A DNA stretch of 64,000 nt. It comes from Coenobita brevimanus (Eukaryota; Arthropoda; Malacostraca; Decapoda; Coenobitidae). Positions 10,945 to 22,496 of this stretch are shown here, piece by piece. The notes under the pieces are model-generated. The model saw only the letters and a list, made by a program, of their open reading frames with translations, did no database searches and had not been told where the DNA came from. A program made the position numbers and the translations under genes. The first letter of the stretch is position 1. Each line of letters opens with the position of its first letter. The DNA is taken from NCBI GenBank assembly GCA_032717465.1, contig CM064657.1, positions 25,051,319 to 25,115,318 of the forward strand, in the 5' to 3' direction.

Positions 10945-12401
10945 ATCATGGGGGAATTAGCATGGGGGAGAGATATTAGTAGAATGGATATGGAAGATGT
11001 GCAGATTGGCCTGGGAAGAAGGTAGAGTCCCGGATGATTGAAGCCAGTTATAATTATTCCCCTATACAGAGGAAAAGGGGAAAAAGAAGTGTGTGGTAAT
11101 CATAAGGGCATTAGCCTTCTTAGTGTAATAGGAAAAGTATATGGTAGGATACTTACTGACCAAGTTAAAGAAATAGCAGAGGAATTAGTTGGAGAAGAAC
11201 AAGGAGGCTTTAGAAAGGGAAGAGGTTATGTAGATCAGATATTCATTCTTAGGTCTTTAGTAGAAAAGTTTCTAGAGAAGGGAAAGAAGTTGTATGCAAC
11301 CTTCATGGATTTGGAGAAAGCATATGTCAGGGTGAATAGACAAGGAATTTGGAAAGTATTAAGGATATATGGAGTCAATGCAAAGAGTGTGTATGATGGT
11401 GCTAAAGTTGCAGTGTGTGTGGATAGTGAACAGAGTGAATTTTTTTCTGAATGTTGGATTGAAATAGGGATGTGTCATGTCCCCATGATTGCTCAGTCTG
11501 TATATGGATGGGGTTAGAAAAGAGATACAAGGTAGGGCATTGGATGTTGGAGCAACCCTAATATGAGAGGACATTGTTTGGAAACTCCCTGTATTGTTGT
11601 TTGCAAATGATACTGTATTGTTGAGTGAAGATGAAGGGTAACTGCAAGGCCTGGTGCATGAGTTTAATTGTGTGTGTTAAAAACAGAATCTAAAGGTGAG
11701 TGTAGGGAAGAGTAAAATTATGGTCTTTGAAAGATGTGAATCACTGAATGTACAGTGAGGCTGAATGAGGAGGAAGTGGAAAATGTGTATGTGTTTAAGT
11801 ACTTGGGTAGTGTATGAGTAAGGATGGATGTTTAGAGAGTGAAGTGCTTAAAGGGTACAACAGGGAAGAAAGGTTTTTGGTTCTTTGAAAGCAGTGATGA
11901 GGAACTGAGAAATGAGCATGGAAGTAAAAAAGTCACTGCATGACAATATTGTGATACCAACTTTGTTGTATGGGAGTGATGCATGGACCTTGTTGGAAGG
12001 ACACAAGTCAAGAGTGAGAGCAGTGGATATGAGTTATTTGAGAGGAGCATGTGGAGTTACATGGAGAGATAGACTGAGAAATGAGGAAGTGAAGGAGCGC
12101 TATGGTGTGGATATGGATGTGATGGAAAGCGTTAGGAGAAATACAGTGAGGTGGTTTGGCCTTGTGAAGAGGATGGAGAGCAAGAGACTGACGAGGAGAC
12201 TGTATACAAGTGAGGTGGAAGGGGGGAGAAGGAGGGGGAGGCTGTGGATGAGATGGAGGGATGGAGTAGAGAAGTTTATGAGAGAGGGGGATGTGAGCTG
12301 GGAGCAAGGCAGTGAAGTGGCATTGGACAGGGCGACATGGAGGTGATTTGTTTGTGACCATCTCTTACGAGATTGAGGCATCTGGCAGTAGATAGATAGA
12401 T
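10945..12401 (+). pseudogene. LINE family B copy 1, 5'-truncated and decayed
   Basis: An RTE-like RT fragment. It starts within the region before motif 1 (GEIL/VEWIWKMC) and continues 11038-11517 with IIPLYRGKGEKEVCGN, GRGYVDQIF and FMDLEKAY, then 11912-12346 with YGSDAWTLLEG, GVTWRDRL and WFGLVKRME. Between 11460 and 11910 frameshifts and stops disrupt the catalytic region. The 3' end runs into a GATA tail at about 12389-12401, as in other B copies. It is more diverged than the B copy at 56350-58526 and so probably older. Confidence 0.87.
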
Positions 12402-12512
12402 CGATTCTTTGAATGTCTGCTGACATGCCATCTCTTATACCATGCAGGGATAGTATCACACTCTGGTGAGTCGACAGGCAAGTTATATAAACAGCAGAAT
12501 TTAAACTGGTAC
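12402..12512. other. Unassigned spacer
   Basis: About 110 bases between the B tail and a TIR element; nothing recognised. Confidence 0.4.
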
Positions 12513-12977
12513 AAGTAATCTCTCTATTATCCGGACAGCCATTACCAGGACAAACATTACCCAGACGCTGTGCTCTGGCTGTTCGAAACCATTATTTGTA
12601 CATTTTCTCTTGATATCCGGACAAAATGCTTGCGTCCGTGTGGAAATTATGGTCGCACGAACATCTCCTCCCAGGCAGGTGGGAATTGCCTGGTGGTGCC
12701 ATCCTGTCTGGCTGGGTGGTTTACCCAGTGGTGACTGCTTGTTCTTGGTTTGCTTTAAAAATTGCTTGGCCGTGGTTTATAGGTCTGCTTGATGAGATAG
12801 AGTAGTGTTAAACAACAGGAACAAGTTTTGTATCATATACTGTAGTGGCCTTTTACACTGGCTTTCAGAGTTAGGTCATGTATGAATAGGGGCCAGGGGA
12901 GAAGTAAATTATCTGCACAGAGTCATTACCTGGACATAACTTTGGCTCTTTTCTGTCGGATAATCAAGGGATTACTG
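12513..12977. mobile_element. Tigger-like MITE (465 bp)
   Basis: The left end reads AAGTAATCTCTCTATTATCC and the right end, reversed, CAGTAATCCCTTGATTATCC, so the termini are imperfect inverted repeats of a pogo/Tigger type. Internal blocks such as CAGACGCTGTGCTCTGGCTG recur in inverse orientation in the element at 48135-48600. No coding capacity. Confidence 0.7.
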
Positions 12978-13009
12978 TTTATGATTTATCTTATAAAGGA
13001 TGTCCACAT

Positions 13010-13507
13010 CATCATCATTCGGACCTCCTTTCCCACCCTAGGGCAGGATGAGGAGTAGCAACGTCCAGACAGCCCAAGTTTTCCCACACCAATGAGCCAC
13101 ACTTTCATTCATTTGTCATTCAAGCCTCCAGAATCCTGGCTGTATCTGATACACCAAAAACTTTCACCACATTCTGTAGCTTCACATAAAAGTATACAAT
13201 AGAGTCATTCTAATGCCGTCACTTAAAAAAGGAGTGCCAAATCCCTGATCTTGCACTTCTTCTGACAACATTCACCCAGCCACCTCGATCTCTTGTCAGT
13301 CCCCTAGCCTCACCGACATCTGTACCTCTCTTCATCAAACACTAATCAACCACATCCCTCTACTTTCTCCTTGGCCTACCCTGCCTCCTCCCTCCTTCAG
13401 ATTTGCTCAGATATAACTTTTCACGACTCTGTTGTTATCCATTCTCACCACATGACCATACCATCTCAGTACACTCTTTTCAATTCTGGTGTCCACAGAC
13501 TACCTCA
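13010..13507 (-). pseudogene. LINE family C, 3' fragment (RTE-like)
   Basis: Minus-strand remnant. A short (ATC)n tail lies at about 13008-13019. Reading away from it, a C-terminal RT segment is visible (MVWSCGENG-like where WxGHxxRM is expected, GGRREGRPRRK, and a basic C-terminus). It is broken by frameshifts. It ends abruptly at 13507 where the full-length A copy begins, and its RT domain appears beyond that insertion at 16703-17269. Confidence 0.65.
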
Positions 13508-16500
13508 CCCTGGGGGTAGGGGGGTTCAAGAATACTCCCCCAGTATCCCTGCTTATCGTACGAGGCGACTAAAAGGGTTGGTGGTGGGTTAGTGCCCCAC
13601 CCCGTAAAAAGAACAAACTAAAAAAGCGAACAAAGCGCCTCGGACCCGGACGGACCATACGTTGACGACTAAGGAACGGACGAAGGACATTCTTAGGGTG
13701 GGAACGTGGAATGTGAGAGGAGCAAATGATGAAGTGAAAGAGAGAGAGATTGTTCAGGTGCTTGAGGATGCAAAAGTGGATATATGTGGATTGACTAAAA
13801 CTAAATGGGAAGGTGAAAGGGTGAGAGAATGGGAATATGGTTCAGGTATATGTGCGGGAGTCAGTGAGAATGAGAGGGCAAGAGAGGGAGTATGTCTGAT
13901 GATAAGCAAGAAATGGAAGGAGAATATAAGAGAGTATGGAACAGTGGGTGCAAGGATTGTATGGGTGAGGATGAAAGTAGGTATACAAGCGTGGGCGATT
14001 GTATGTGTGTATGCCCCGACAGAGGATCGAGTGGCAAGAGTGAAAGATGAGTTTTGGGCGAGTGTAGAAGCGTGTATGGAAAAGTTTGAGAGGAGCGAGA
14101 GAGTGCTGTTGATTGGAGACATGAATGGCAAAGTTGGGAATGTACGAGTGGATGGAGTGGCTGGTCAGTGGGGTGTGCCAGCTGAAGTAGATGGGAATGG
14201 AAGTGCTTTGGTGGACATCTGTGCTTGTAAGGGATTGGCAATAGCCAACACCTACTTTCGGCATAAGATGATCCACCAGTATACATGGAGAGTAATGAGG
14301 AGGATGGATGGTGAACTTGTTGAACGAAAGGCAATGATAGACTACGTGTGTGTGGATGAGCGAATGAGAAGACAAGTGTTGGATGCAAGAGTGTGGAGAG
14401 GGTGGGGGAATGGAGTCTCGGACCATCACTTAGTGATGGCCAAGGTAGAGCTGCAAAGAAAGTGGCTGAGAAGATGAAGGGGAAGACAGGAGGAAGCAAC
14501 TCCTGTGAGAAGAGTGGAGAAATTGCAAGATAGTGAGAAAATGACAGAGTATAAGAGCATAGTGGAAGAAAGACTGGGAAGGTATGAGCTAGAGCAGATG
14601 GAAGGGGTGGAAAACGTATGTAAGATATTCACGGAGGAGATAGGCGCAGCGTGTGAGGCGGTTTGTGGAGTGAGGAGGAGATGCAAGGGTGTGCAAGGGA
14701 CAGCATGGTGGAATGATGAGGTGAAACGAGCTGTGGAACAAAAGAAGAAGGCATATAGTGAATGGTTAGCGAGTAGAGGTAGGGGAGAAGATGAGAGAGA
14801 GAAGAGAGAGGTATATGTGAGCAGGAGAAGGGAGGTTAAGAGACTGGTGAAGGAGAGTAAGAAGAAAGTGGATGAAGAGTTTGGGAGGAATCTGAGTGTG
14901 AAATGGAGGGAGAGTAAGAAATTGTTTTGGAAGGAGGTAAAGAAAGTAAGGCAGTGTGGAAGGGGAAATAGTAGGGGAGTGAAAGATAGGAATAATAGAT
15001 TGTTGGTGGAGAAGAGAGAGAAACTGAAGAGATGGAAGGAGCACTTTGAGGATTTGTTGAATGTGGAGAGTGAGAACAGTGCGAGTATAAGTGGTTGGGG
15101 AATGGCTGGGAGAAGAAGAGATGAGAGGAGGGAGGAAGAGATCAGTAGGGCGGAGGTCGTGGAAGCGATGAAGAATATTAAGTTGGGAAAGGCCCCAGGT
15201 ATTGATGGAGTGTGTGGTGAAATGCTTAGGTATGGGGGTGAGATTGTTGTGGAGTGGATATGGAAGTTGTGTAGATTGGCTTGGGAAGAGGGAAGGGTTC
15301 CAGAGGACTGGAAATCAGGTATAATTGTTCCTTTATACAAAGGAAAAGGAGAGAGAGAAGTATGTGGTAACCATAGGGGTATTTGCCTACTTAGTGTGAC
15401 TGGTAAAATATATGATGGAATACTCATTGATAGGGTTAGGCATATGACAGAGGAGCTAGTTGGAGAAGAACAAGGGGGATTTAGGAAGGGAAAAGGGTGT
15501 GTAGATCAGATATTTGTTCTAAGATGTTTAGTGGAGAAATATCTAGAGAAGGGAAGGAAAGTGTATGCTGCCTTCATGGACTTGGAGAAAGCTTATGACA
15601 GAATAGATAGGCAAGGTATGTGGAAGGTATTAAGAATATATGGAGTGGAGGGGAAATTGTTGAGTGCTGTGAAGAGTATGTACGAGGGAGCTAGGGCTAC
15701 GGTGCGAATGGATGGTGAGCTGAGTGAGTTCTTTGATCTCAAGGTGGGACTGAAACAGGGTTGTGTGATGTCTCCATGGCTGTTTAATATATACATGGAT
15801 GGGGTTGTAAAGGAGGTGCAGGGTAGGGCAGTGGATGTGGGGGTGGCTCTAATGAATGAGGGTGAGATTTGGAAGCTTCCGGTGTTACTGTTTGCTGATG
15901 ATACAGTGCTGTTGAGTGAAGATGAATGGGAGTTGCAAGGTTTGGTGAATGAATTTGGGACAGTGTGTAGGAGGAGGAATCTGAAAGTTAATGTAAATAA
16001 AAGTAAAGTTATGGTGTTTGAGAGGAATGAAGTCACAGAGTGTGCAGTGAGGTTGAATGGTGAGGATATGGAGAATGTGAGTGCATTCAAGTACTTGGGT
16101 AGTGTGATGAGTAAGGATGGAACTTTGGGGGATGAAGTGCGTGAAAGGGTACAGCAGGGAAGGAAGGTTGTTGGTACACTGAGAGCAGTGATGAGAAATA
16201 GGGAGGTGAGTATGGAAGTTAAGAAGTCACTGCATGATAGTATTGTGATCCCTACCCTGACGTATGGAAGCGAGGCATGGACCTTACAAGAGGGGAACAA
16301 GTCAAGAGTGAGAGCAGTGGAAATGAGTTACTTGAGAGGAGCATGTGGAGTGACGTGGAGGGACAGGTTGACGAATGAAGAAGTGAAGGAACGCCGTGGG
16401 GTGGATGTGGATGTGGTTGAGAAGATTAGGAGAAATACACTGAGGTGGTTTGGACATGTGGAGAGAATGGAGAATGAAAGACTGACTAAGAGGGTGTATG

Positions 16501-16702
16501 TGGGTGAGGTGGGAGGAGGGAGAGGGAGAGGTAGACCAAGGATGAGGTGGAGGGATGGAGTTGAGAGGTATATGAGGGAGGGGGGGGTGAGTTGGGGGGA
16601 GGGTAGTCAAATGGTGGGTGACAGAGCGACTTGGAGGCATTTTGTCTGCGGCCACCCTTTGCGGGATTAGGGCGTCGGGCTATAGATAGATAGATAGATA
16701 GA
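13508..16702 (+). mobile_element. LINE family A copy 2, full-length
   Basis: A complete copy. The 5' end starts CCCTGGGGGTAGG, which is shared with the 5' ends of the copies at 49530-52709 and 52972-56158. A 150-bp 5' UTR follows, then one long EN-RT frame, and a 3' end with (GATA)n (about 16683-16702). It sits inside element C in the opposite orientation. No convincing target-site duplication is visible, and about 0.3 kb of C appears to be missing at the junction, so insertion with target deletion is possible. Confidence 0.9.
13662..16670 (+). pseudogene. LINE A EN-RT polyprotein, one nonsense codon
   Basis: 1002 codons in one frame, broken only by a TGA at 14475-14477; the sister copy at 55.2 kb has arginine there, so a CpG C-to-T change is likely. 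Domains: APE endonuclease (about residues 10-265; GTWNVRG, YAPTED, GDMNGKVG, SDHHLV), linker, RT (about residues 480-780; GKAPGIDGV, IIVPLYKGKG, FRKGKGCVDQIF, FMDLEKAYDRID, LKQGCVMSPWLFN, LLFADDTVLL), then a C-terminal segment with YGSEAWTL and WFGHVERME. The endonuclease motif normally TETKW reads TKTKW: the catalytic Glu is Lys (codon 13797-13799). The start was chosen at the first ATG of the shared N-terminus (MTTKER). Confidence 0.92.
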
Positions 16703-17269
16703 AATTATTTCATATCGTATCCACCTTCTGTACTTCACATACTCTAACATCACACTGGGAGTCACTTTCTCTCTTGATTACCATCACTTTACCCTCTTCT
16801 GCGTTTACTTTCAAGGCACAATGCTCACAGATGCCAACTAAACTCTGCACTAGTCTACCAAGCTCTTATTCAGTATTTGCAAGTAGCACTGCATCATCAG
16901 CATACATCAAATTTGAGATATTCCATCCATCATTCATTACCAAATGCCATCCCTCTCCATTACTTGTGTTTTTATTTCTTTCATTACCCCATCCATATAT
17001 GTATTGAACAACCATGGGGACATCACACAACCTTGTTGCACGCCCACATTGAATGTGAATGATTCACTTAGATGCCCATTTACCTTTACACATGCCTCAC
17101 TACCATCATAAAAACTCCTGATGGCACCTAGCAGCTTATGATCCACACCATACATGTGCAAAACCTTCCACAATCCTCCTCCGTCTATGTTGTTGTATGC
17201 TTTTTCCAGATCCATAAATGACATAAACAATTTATAGTCCTTCTCACAAGCCATCTCAACCATCTGTCT
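16703..17269 (-). pseudogene. LINE family C, RT palm fragment
   Basis: Open from 17263 to 16937 with FMDLEKAYNNID, VGVQQGCVMSPWLFN and YMDGVMKE; towards 16703 the LMYADDAVLLA box and a KVNAEEGKVMVIKRE segment follow after stops. It ends at 16703 just before the KYLG block, where family A inserted. The upstream side ends at 17259-17269, ACCATCTGTCT, which is repeated at 34939-34949 on the far side of the B insertion. It is clearly diverged from A and B. Confidence 0.85.
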
Positions 17270-19697
17270 ATCTATCTATTGCCAGACGCCTCAGTCCCGT
17301 TCGGGGTGGCCACAAACAGATCGCCTCCACGTTGCCCTGTCCCCCGCCATTTCACTGCCCTGCTCCCAACTCACATCCCTCTCTCTCATATACCTCTCCA
17401 CCTCATCCCTCCATCTCATCCTAGGCCTCCCCCTCCCTCTCCTCCCCTCCACCTCACTCACATACACTCTCTTTGTCAGTCTTTCACCCTCCATCCTCTC
17501 CACATGGCCAAACCACCTCAGTGTATTCCTCCTAATGCTTCCTATCACATCCACGTCCACATCACAACTCTCCTTTATATCCTCATTTGTCAGCCTATCT
17601 CTCCATGTGACTCCACAGACTCCTCTTAAATAACTCATTTCCGCTGCTCTTACTCTCGACTTGTGTCCTTCCAACAGTGTCCAAGCTTCACTTCCATACG
17701 TTAGAGTTGGTATCACAATACTGTCATGTAGTAACTTTTTCACTTCCATGCTCACTTCCTTGTTTCTTATCACTGCTTTCAAGGAACCAGCAACCTTTCT
17801 TCCCTGCTGTACACTTTCAAGCACTTCACCCTCCAAACCTCCATCCTTACTCATCACACTACCCTAGTACTTAAACGTATTCAAATTTTCCAATTCCTCA
17901 CCATCCAATCTTGCTGTACATTCACGGACTTCACCTCTCTCAAAGACCATCACTTTACTCTTCCCTACATTCACCTTTAGATTCCGTTTTTTACACACTC
18001 TCCCAAACTCATCCACCATGCCTTGCAGCTCCCTTTCATCTTCACTCAACAACACAGTATCATCTACAAACAACAGTACAGGGAGTTTCCAAACACTACC
18101 CTCTCTCACCAGGGCCACTCCAAGATCCACTACCCTACCTTGTACCTCTTTTATTACCCCATCCATGTGCAGATTGAACAACCATGGGGACATGACACAT
18201 CCCTGTTTCAACCCAGCCTTCAAAGAGAAAAATTCACTCAGTTCACCATCCACACGCACTGCAGCCTTAGCACCATCATACATACTCTTCACAGCATTCA
18301 GCAACTTCCCATCTACTCCATACATTCTTAATACTTTCCACAATCCTTGTCTATCCACCCTGTCATATGCTTTCTCCAAATCCTTGAAAGCTGCATACAA
18401 CTCCTTTCCCTTCTCTTGAAACTCTTCCACTAAAGATTAAGAATGAATACCTGATCTACACAACTTCTTCTCTTCCTAAAACCTCCCTGTTCTTCTCCAA
18501 CTATTTCCTTTGTTCTTTTTCTAACTGCATCAATAAGTATCCTACCATACACTTTTCCTATTATACTAAGAAGACAAGTGCCCTTATGATTACCACACAC
18601 TTCATTTTCCCCTTTTCCTTTGTACAAGGGAATAATTATACCTGACTTCCAATCCTCCAGGACTCTACCTTCCTCCCAGGCCAGTCTGCACATCTTCCAC
18701 ATCCATTCTACTACTATCTCTCCCCCATGCTTCAGCATTTCACCACACACTCCATCAATTCCTGGGGCTTTCCCCAATTTAACTTTCTTCATTGCTTCCA
18801 CAACTTCTATCCTACTGATTTCTTCCTGTCTTCTCACCTCCCTTCTTCTCCTAGCCATTCCCCACCCACTTATACTCACAGTACTTCCATCCTCTATGTT
18901 CAACAATTCCTTAAAGTGTTCTCTCCATCTGCTCACTTTTTCTCCCTTCTCCACCAGTAATTTACCATTTTTATCTTTCACTTCCCTGCTACCTTCACTT
19001 CCACCCTTTCTTACTCTCTTCACCTCTTTTCAGAGCATTTTCTTACAGTCCCTCCACTATACACCCAAATTCTCTCCAAATTCCTCATCCACTTTCTTCT
19101 TACTCACTCGTACTAATCTTTTCACCTCTCTCTTACTTTCTACATATAACTCTCTCTTCCTCCTCTCAGCTTCTTCCACGCCCATATTTCTCATCCATTC
19201 ATTGTATGCTTTTTTCTTTTCTGCCACAGCCTGTCTCACCTCTTCATTCCACCATGCTGTTCCTTGCTCCCCCCTCTGTCTTCTCATCATCCCACACACT
19301 GCATCACATGTTGCACATATTTCTTCTGTGAATATCCTGCACACACCTTCCACGTCCCCCATCTGCTCCAGTTCATATTTGCCCAATCGTTCCTCCACTT
19401 CACTCTTATATTCTGCCTTTTTCTCATCCTCTTGTAACCTTTCCACCCCCAACCTCTGTAAGCTCTTGCATCCATTACACATCTTCGCATCTTTTCATCC
19501 ACACACACATAATCAATCATTGCTTTCCTTTCATTCAGTTCACCATCCACCCTTCTCATCACTCGCCATGTATACCTGTGGATCATTTTGTGCCTGAAGT
19601 GGGTATTGGCTATCACCAACCCCCTCCCAGCACAAATGTCCACCAACACACTGCCATTCTCATCTATCTCATCAGGCACACCCCACTCACCAACTAT
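17270..19697 (-). pseudogene. LINE family B copy 2, 3' part (RT and end of EN)
   Basis: Minus-strand B element starting with its TATC/GATA tail at 17270. ORF pieces read 17291-17857 (thumb and C-terminus), 17864-18430 (FMDLEKAY-like KDLEKAY, LKQGCVMSPW, LLFVDDTVLL), 18430-19023 (KAPGIDGVCGEM), 19057-19482 and 19287-19679 (end of endonuclease). Stops at 17864 and frameshifts near 18430, 19040 and 19450 inactivate it. The catalytic box reads FVDD instead of FADD. The element continues at 34346 after the LTR retrotransposon. Confidence 0.9.
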
Positions 19698-21769
19698 TGT
19701 GATGCCCGATCCCTTTTATTGGATGTTGTTGTTTGAGGCTGACTTACAACGAGCACCACAATTGTATCCCTAGGGTTCGTTCGACCCTTATCCTGATATT
19801 GTTGGACTAACTGTGGAATCAGTTGGGATCCGAGATTATTCAAAATTAATTCTCTCTGTCAAATATCACACACAAGGAAAATTGGCCGTTCTGAATAAAT
19901 ATTAATAGGAAAGAAATTTGGTAGCTTGATCGTGAGTAGCGTAACAATAAGAGAATTTTTAGGTAGCGTAACAATAACAACTTTGGGTAGGATGACAATG
20001 CAATAACAGAGCTTTATACTTCCAAAACCGATTCAGCACAGGGATCAAAAACAATTCCCACCAAGGCACGAGGGTTATGAGAAGAAGTTATACAGGATTT
20101 GAGAGATATAAGAGAGAAATGACAGTGAAACTCAATAAACTTTTCAAAATGCTGAATTTACTATTATCTCTCCTTTCTTTAAATCACATTACATTATACT
20201 ATTCAATTTACTAATAAATGACAACTTAAACTGATTTTTCTTTAAGAAATGAAACTTTACTTTTTGATAGAACTCTAGATTTTCAATCATTTAACATTTT
20301 ATTTATTCACAGTACACTGAATTTTCTCCACAACGAATTTTATGCAGGCACATATACCTCAGTTAGCCAACAAATGTTATTACTCTTTAGATCTCACTCC
20401 TCCCCAACATCAGTGAAACTTAACATCCTGGACGAGTTGGTAACCCTTTTGAAAGACGGTACTTCTGACCAAACATTTTACCACCTACCTTACACTTGAA
20501 ATCCTTCATTCCTGAATGAATTATCAGGTGCTGAGTGAGATTACGCTTCCTACCAAACAGTTCACCACATTCAGTACACTCGTGGGCATATAGGGCTTTC
20601 TCCGAGCACATCAGGTGAGGGAGTTTGCCTTGGGGACCTAGGGTGCTCTCCGAGTTCACCTGGCGCAGGAGAGCTCTAGGCCGTGCCCAGAAGAAACGTT
20701 ACACCCGACTCCATCAATACACTATATACCAAAAGAAAAATGACGACTATTCTCCTTTCACAAGATAAATTCACTAAACAATTACATAATCAGAAGAACT
20801 ACTCACTGTGTTTTGTGTAAATGGTGAGTGCACAATGTGAATCCTAACGAACTTTGCTAGGGCAGTTACAATATGGTGGTTAGAGGGAGTTTTTGAGGTG
20901 GCGTTTTCACAGCATCTGTACGTGGCACAGAGACAAAACTGAAAGTGAGTCTCACTACAACTTAGGTCACAACGGCACACATAATATCACTGAACTTTCA
21001 CAACGCCAGTATGAACAAGGGGGAAGGGAAGAAAACAGAGTAATGAAACTCACCTGTACGTGGCATGGAGACAAAACTGAGAGTAAGCCAGGAGCTGGCT
21101 AACACCCCCTCTGCTACTCTTCTACGCGGGAAACTAAGCGACTTGGATGACATGTAGGGTACTTTTACTTTACCCCATATGAGGGTCACAATTCTAAACT
21201 TCTGATTCTGAACGGATGCAGATATTAATTTTCTTTACTCTCAATCTGACAGGGAAAATTTAGTTATTCTAATTATCCCACACAAAGAGTCGTAAGTTGA
21301 ATCAACAGTGGTCACTATGATCCTCTCGGCGGAGGAATACATTATGTTATGTCCTCAGGTACTAGCTAACTAAAATTTTTAACGGTTATCCCCCTCTTTA
21401 CGATATTATTTCTTCTATAAGCATGTTAATCGACAACATTATGACTTTACTTTGATTGCATCAGATCTGATTTAATAGAAAATGAGTACAGACGATACGC
21501 CACTCAAATACCCCACGTATGCCTCCAGCAAAGCTTCACCTACAACATGTACAAATATTCTTAAGGACTAGCACAGCATAAATGAGATTTATGATCTTAC
21601 AGCTACAGAAATAATAATAAAAAAGAACATGTATTAACTACTAGGTACAAGCATGTTTCTATACCTTAAGCCTAGAATGGATTAGGATAAACACTTACAA
21701 AGGTATAGCTTATGCACTAAAGCCTTAACTTACATGACCCTTCCATGTTTTGACTCTTGTGGCATTACA
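19698..21769 (-). repeat. 3' LTR of the gypsy element (2.07 kb)
   Basis: Long LTR. Read on the minus strand it starts TGTAATGCC (at 21769) and ends CATCACA (at 19698). It aligns along its whole length to 31249-34345 with only scattered differences, apart from the 1013-bp MITE in the other LTR. It contains a C2H2 zinc-finger coding fragment at 20420-20659. Confidence 0.95.
20420..20659 (-). CDS. C2H2 zinc-finger fragment inside the 3' LTR
   Basis: An 79-residue open frame. Residues about 28-52 form a canonical C2H2 finger: CTECGELFGRKRNLTQHLIIH matches Cys-x2-Cys-x12-His-x3-His. It is followed by HSGMKDFKC, which resembles the H-TGEKPF/YxC linker and the start of a second finger whose second cysteine is replaced by glycine and whose histidines are missing. 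Such arrays belong to DNA-binding proteins. The same fragment is in the 5' LTR (31977-32168), so it was part of the LTR before the last insertion. Capture of host coding sequence is inference. Whether it is translated is unknown. Confidence 0.6.
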   Translation of the reverse strand: MNSESTLGPQGKLPHLMCSEKALYAHECTECGELFGRKRNLTQHLIIHSGMKDFKCKVGGKMFGQKYRLSKGLPTRPGC

Positions 21770-21787
21770 TGGCTCTCCCCCTCCGGA
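21770..21787 (-). other. Polypurine tract of the gypsy element
   Basis: Immediately upstream of the 3' LTR on the minus strand lies GGAGGGGGAGAGCCA followed by TGTAATGCC. A purine-rich block abutting the LTR is the expected plus-strand primer site. Confidence 0.75.
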
Positions 21788-22496
21788 AGCTAAATTTTCC
21801 CCTGTCCAGTCCATAACCCACAGCAGATTACTAACCAAGGGAGGTTTGCCAATGAGACAGATATTACTAGTCAAGCGCCATCACCTTTTACTCTGAATAG
21901 ACTTTAATTTCTTCATAACACTCTCAACATGACAACTCTTTCATCCCTTCATAAGTGGCGCTCTTTCGGCCCGCACGTAACACCAACCACATACCCCTGG
22001 GGGTTGTTTCACCTGTCACATCTCTCTCTTTCCCCATTTTTCTTATTGGTGAAGATATCAGCGCCCCAGCCAGCCTCCTGTCCGGGTCAAGGTTATCCAC
22101 CCACCTGGGTTATGATTGGCATTCTCGATAGCAAGATAGTCCCGGGGGCGCTTCCACATTACTCTGTCAAACACACCTTCGTTTATTCCTCACATTCATT
22201 CAACCATGTGTTTCCAGCCCTCCGCCCGGCATACTGACTAGCACTTGCTACGTCTTGAAGTGACCCCCCTTCACCACGAACTGTGCTGACTGTAAGTTGA
22301 AGGATGAGCTAGCTTTCCTCCTCGAATTAAAGCACTTGTCCCCACTTCAGCACTAGGTCTACTCTCTCCTTGACCTAACTCTGAGTTTGATATTTTTTCT
22401 TCCATATAACACCTCCGGCGGTTGACTTTCACATGGTCTGGTTTCGCACACCAACCTTTGCTGTCTCGGAACACAGCTTTCCACCACAATTCATCA
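21788..22496 (-). other. Gypsy region between integrase and polypurine tract
   Basis: About 700 bases with only one short open frame (22271-22510, minus, about 79 residues) that overlaps the end of integrase and shows no known domain. No envelope-like signal peptide, transmembrane or coiled-coil region is seen. Confidence 0.5.

Noticed and set aside
13508..13661. Family A 5' UTR as an HDV-like self-cleaving ribozyme
   Set aside because: A CTGGGGG...CCCCCAG inverted repeat and a GGCGACTAAAAGGG block are present, but I could not fit the full double-pseudoknot order (P1-P2-P3-P1-P4-P2). A covariance-model search would decide.
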